Source of the DNA: Alistipes sp.
GTDB lineage: Bacteria; Bacteroidota; Bacteroidia; Bacteroidales; Rikenellaceae
Direction: 5' to 3'
Assembly: GCA_022782405.1 (NCBI GenBank)
Contig: JALFNK010000006.1
Coordinates: forward strand, 1-64,000
DNA length: 64,000 nt
Positions 61,372 to 64,000 of this stretch are shown here, one piece after another (the stretch's first letter is position 1; each line of letters begins with the position of its first letter). The notes beneath the pieces were generated by a model. It ran no database searches, was not told the origin of the DNA, and worked only from the letters and a program-made list of their open reading frames with translations. Both the position numbers and the translations under genes were made by a program.

Positions 61372-61414
61372 CTTATTTTTCCCGGGACACGGAAGGTTTT
61401 AACGGGAAATTTCG

Positions 61415-61422
61415 TATCTTCG
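61415..61422 (+). promoter_or_regulatory. -7-like box TATCTTCG of response regulator gene
   Basis: One mismatch to TAnnTTTG, 55 nt before the ATG. Confidence 0.45.
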
Positions 61423-61477
61423 CAAAAGATAATCCGACACGGTCTCCACCCGCAGGAGCCCCGGACCGAAACAGCAC

Positions 61478-62152
61478 ATGACCTATCGCATTCTGCTTGT
61501 GGACGACGAGGTCGATATCCTCGAGTTCATCCGCTACAACCTCGTCCGGGAAGGCTACGAGGTCTACACGGCCCAGGACGGCGCCGAGGCGCTCGAAAGG
61601 GCCGCGCAATACCGCCCCCATCTGATTCTGCTGGACATGATGATGCCCCGCATGGACGGGATCGAGACCTGCCGGGCCATACGCCGGAACCCCGATCTGC
61701 GCCACACGATCATCGTCTTCCTCTCGGCGCTCGGAGAAGAGGAACAACAACTGGCCGGATTCGATGTCGGCGCAGACGACTACCTGACCAAACCCATCAA
61801 GATGAAGCTGCTCGTAAGCCGGATCCAGGCGATCCTCAAACGGATCGACAACACGGCGGAAAGCCCGGCTGCAGTCACCGGCAGCGGCATCACCGTAGAC
61901 GGCGAACGGCACACGGTATACTGCGACGGAAAGGAGATCTCGCTGCCCCGCAAGGAGTTCGCCCTGCTGGAACTGCTCGTACAGTCGCCCGGGAAACTCA
62001 TTCCCAGAGAGGAGATCTACGCCCGGATCTGGGGGACGGGCGTCGTCGTAGGAGACCGCACCATCGATGTCCACATCCGCAAGCTGCGACAAAAGATCGG
62101 CGAACAGCGCATCATCACGGTCAAAGGGGTCGGATACAAATACGAACCGTAA
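61478..62152 (+). CDS. OmpR/PhoB-type response regulator
   Basis: The 224-residue protein has an N-terminal receiver domain with the acidic pair Asp9-Asp10, phospho-acceptor Asp53 (LILLDMMMP), Ser83 and Lys105 (DDYLTKPIK). The C-terminal winged-helix DNA-binding domain (about 130-222) contains LPRKEFALLELLVQSPGKLI and the recognition helix TIDVHIRKLRQKIG, ending KGVGYKYEP. The cognate sensor kinase is not adjacent on either side, so this is an orphan within the window. Confidence 0.94.
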   Translation: MTYRILLVDDEVDILEFIRYNLVREGYEVYTAQDGAEALERAAQYRPHLILLDMMMPRMDGIETCRAIRRNPDLRHTIIVFLSALGEEEQQLAGFDVGADDYLTKPIKMKLLVSRIQAILKRIDNTAESPAAVTGSGITVDGERHTVYCDGKEISLPRKEFALLELLVQSPGKLIPREEIYARIWGTGVVVGDRTIDVHIRKLRQKIGEQRIITVKGVGYKYEP

Positions 62153-62238
62153 TCCCCGCTCGGGACTGGATGCCCCCGCACGACAAATTTTACGAAAAAT
62201 CGGGCACGAATCATAACAATCCGTAATCATTTTTTCTT

Positions 62239-62246
62239 TAAATTTG
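62239..62246 (+). promoter_or_regulatory. -7 box TAAATTTG of crcB
   Basis: Matches TAnnTTTG, 32 nt before the crcB ATG. No fluoride riboswitch is visible. Confidence 0.6.
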
Positions 62247-62278
62247 CATATTATTTGAATTATACATATATTCAACTT

Positions 62279-62650
62279 ATGATTCGTGAATTCATTGCCA
62301 TCGGAATCGGCGGAGCTGCCGGAAGCATTGCCCGATACGCGCTCTCCTATGGATTGCTGGGCGGGTGCACGTTGTTCGGTTTTCCGGCAGGAACCTTCGC
62401 AGTCAATACCCTGGGATCACTGTTGATCGGCATCCTGCTCGAAGGTCTCTCCTCCACGGCTGCCGCATGGCTGCTCGTCATCGGATTCTGCGGAGGCTTC
62501 ACGACCTTCTCGACCTTCTCGGCCGATACCGTAAGGTTGCTGCGGGCCGGAGATTACGGACCTGCTGCCGCCTACATGATTCTGAGTGTCGCCGTATGCC
62601 TCGCCTTTACGGCCGCAGGAATGTGGATCGGAAGTCATCTGAAGGCATAA
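62279..62650 (+). CDS. crcB: Fluoride channel CrcB/Fluc
   Basis: The 123-residue protein has four membrane helices with the family signatures GGAAGSIARYALSY, FPAGTFAVNTLGSLLIG and GFCGGFTTFSTFSADT, which line the fluoride pore and the central sodium site. It forms a dual-topology dimer that exports fluoride. The start is ATG 62279; a TTG eight codons upstream is less likely. Confidence 0.94.
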   Translation: MIREFIAIGIGGAAGSIARYALSYGLLGGCTLFGFPAGTFAVNTLGSLLIGILLEGLSSTAAAWLLVIGFCGGFTTFSTFSADTVRLLRAGDYGPAAAYMILSVAVCLAFTAAGMWIGSHLKA

Positions 62651-62720
62651 GTCGGTTCCGCTTACAAGGGATACGGGAAAACGGAAAAACAAAAAACTTA
62701 AAATTATAGATTGGAAAATT

Positions 62721-63923
62721 ATGGTTATTCTGGTATTGAACTGCGGATCGTCGTCGATCAAGTATCAGGTCATCGACATGGAGGCCGCATCGAGCAAACT
62801 GCTCGCTAAGGGAATCGTGGAACGTATCGGACTCGCCGAAGGCGACCTGGTGCACAAGCCCGTAGGCAAAGAGCCCTTCGAGCTGCGCCAACCCATCCCC
62901 GACCACACGACAGGCATACGACTCGTGCTCGATGCCCTGACCGACCCGAAGCACGGCGTGATCCGCTCGCTCGACGAGGTGAAGGCCGTCGGACACCGCG
63001 TGGCACACGGCGGCGAATACTTCCCCTCGAGCTGCATCGTTACCGATGAGGTCAAGGAGAAGATCCGCTCGCTGTTCGAAATCGCCCCGCTGCACAACCC
63101 CGCCAACCTCGAGGGTGTGCTCTCGATCGAAAAGGTGCTCCCGGGTGTGCCGCAGGTTACGGTGTTCGACACCTCGTTCCACCAGACCATCCCCGCCGTG
63201 AACTACCTCTACGCCCTGCCCTACGCCTACTACGAGAAGTATCGCGTACGCAAATACGGATTCCACGGAACGAGCCACCGCTATGTAGCCCGTGTCGGTG
63301 CCCGTTTGGCAGGCCTCGACTTCGAAAACGCGAAGATCATCACCTGCCACATCGGAAACGGCGCATCGGTTACGGCCGTGCTCAACGGAAAGTCGTTCGA
63401 CACCTCGATGGGCTTCTCGCCCCTGGACGGTCTGGTCATGGGAACCCGCTGCGGACAGGTCGATGCCAGCGCCATCACCTTCATCGGTGAAAAGGAGGGC
63501 ATGAGCTATGCCGAACTCAACAACATGATGAACAAGAAGTCGGGCGTGCTCGGACTGACCGACCTATCGAGCGACATGCGCGACATCGACCGCGCCTACG
63601 ACGAGGGCAACCCGCGCGCCATCATCGCCCGCGACATGCACTACCGCCGCATCAAGAAGTTTGTCGGCGAATATGCCGCCGAGATGGGAGGCGTCGATCT
63701 GATCGTCTTCACGGGCGGTGTCGGCGAAAACTCATCCGAAATGCGCGAATATGTATGTTCGGGACTGGAGTTCATGGGTGTGGAATTCGACAAGGAGGCC
63801 AACCGCGGCGCCCGCGGCGTGGACAAGATCCTCTCGAAGCCCGAATCGCGTGTCAAGGTAGCCATGATCGCCACCGACGAGGAGCTGATGATTGCCACGG
63901 ACACCTACAATCTGGTTAAATAA
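62721..63923 (+). CDS. ackA: Acetate kinase
   Basis: The 400-residue ASKHA-fold kinase interconverts acetyl phosphate plus ADP with acetate plus ATP, the ATP-yielding step of fermentation. Signatures are ILVLNCGSSSIKYQV, VGHRVAHGGEYF, FDTSFHQTIP, RKYGFHGTSHRYV, CHIGNGASVTAV and VFTGGVGENSSEMR. The length is standard. The next gene starts 21 nt later and probably encodes its phosphotransacylase partner. Confidence 0.97.
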   Translation: MVILVLNCGSSSIKYQVIDMEAASSKLLAKGIVERIGLAEGDLVHKPVGKEPFELRQPIPDHTTGIRLVLDALTDPKHGVIRSLDEVKAVGHRVAHGGEYFPSSCIVTDEVKEKIRSLFEIAPLHNPANLEGVLSIEKVLPGVPQVTVFDTSFHQTIPAVNYLYALPYAYYEKYRVRKYGFHGTSHRYVARVGARLAGLDFENAKIITCHIGNGASVTAVLNGKSFDTSMGFSPLDGLVMGTRCGQVDASAITFIGEKEGMSYAELNNMMNKKSGVLGLTDLSSDMRDIDRAYDEGNPRAIIARDMHYRRIKKFVGEYAAEMGGVDLIVFTGGVGENSSEMREYVCSGLEFMGVEFDKEANRGARGVDKILSKPESRVKVAMIATDEELMIATDTYNLVK

Positions 63924-63944
63924 ACACTTAAAATTCATAAAATT

Positions 63945-64000
63945 ATGATTCAACATCTCACGGAGATCGTCGAAGAGGCGAGAAAGAGAGGCAGAAAACG
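63945..64000 (+). CDS. Start of phosphate acetyl/butyryltransferase gene (partial)
   Basis: Only 18 codons are in the window: MIQHLTEIVEEARKRGRK. This N terminus fits the phosphate acetyltransferase/butyryltransferase family, and the position directly after ackA supports it. Which of the two it is cannot be decided from this fragment. Confidence 0.6.
   Translation, partial: MIQHLTEIVEEARKRGRK

Noticed and set aside
62153-62278. Possible fluoride riboswitch before crcB
   Set aside because: The short region lacks the conserved GGcGAUGG-type start and pseudoknot partners, so only a simple promoter is reported.

Overview
The window is a GC-rich, chromosome-type stretch from a member of the Bacteroidales, most likely an Alistipes-like (Rikenellaceae) gut anaerobe. 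This rests on three things: many promoters of the Bacteroidetes form (TTTG, 19-21 nt, TAnnTTTG); families largely restricted to Bacteroidetes (DUF4293, DUF4199, DUF4294, DUF5689, BACON domains, long NusB, TonB receptors with an N-terminal CarboxypepD_reg-like domain); and a GC content unusually high for Bacteroides. The genus is inference. The first ~540 bases are clearly AT-richer and hold a broken reading frame and two hairpins, which looks like the edge of acquired DNA.

Layout. 0.7-10.6 kb: a secreted CMD-cupin protein with a cyclophilin-like lipoprotein; a minus-strand operon for an FAD oxidoreductase, a shortened methyltransferase-like protein and cobalamin adenosyltransferase; nusB, a DUF1573 lipoprotein and yajC; then nrdD-nrdG (anaerobic class III ribonucleotide reductase) behind a well-formed cobalamin riboswitch, with a stand-alone TSCPD-domain gene diverging from it. 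10.7-28 kb: tRNA-Gln, a GH89-like hydrolase, ffh, era, a TPR protein, an MFSD1-like transporter, a glycosyltransferase with acyl-ACP thioesterase, a DUF2975/HTH pair with a poly-G tract before the regulator, and an M16 peptidase. 28-37.4 kb: a five-gene operon of two DUF5689 lipoproteins, a TonB receptor, an EEP-family enzyme and a DNA/RNA non-specific nuclease, read here as a possible extracellular nucleic-acid acquisition system. 37.4-46.9 kb: the YrdC/Sua5 operon, mltG, the SRP RNA gene, an MFS exporter, an orphan lipoprotein, an MBL-fold hydrolase, and an ECF sigma factor/putative anti-sigma pair whose leader forms a long 5'-terminal hairpin. 46.9-50.7 kb: a metal-handling cluster (HMA protein, TonB receptor with a CKMACC motif, Fur-family regulator, Cys/His-rich secreted protein) with a 17-bp palindrome at the receptor promoter. 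50.7-64 kb: recQ, an RNase D-like exonuclease, an RlmI-like methyltransferase, an esterase, a DUF349-pyrG-yidC operon, a PhoB-type response regulator, crcB, ackA and the start of a phosphate acyltransferase gene.

Several parts connect. Protein-export functions (Ffh, SRP RNA, YidC, YajC) are all present, though scattered. The B12 riboswitch over nrdDG, a TSCPD protein and a cobalamin adenosyltransferase together suggest that ribonucleotide reduction is tied to B12 supply. In four genes the promoter -7 box lies only 4-8 nt before an ATG, which predicts leaderless or nearly leaderless mRNAs. No CRISPR array, rRNA operon, intact insertion sequence or phage was seen.
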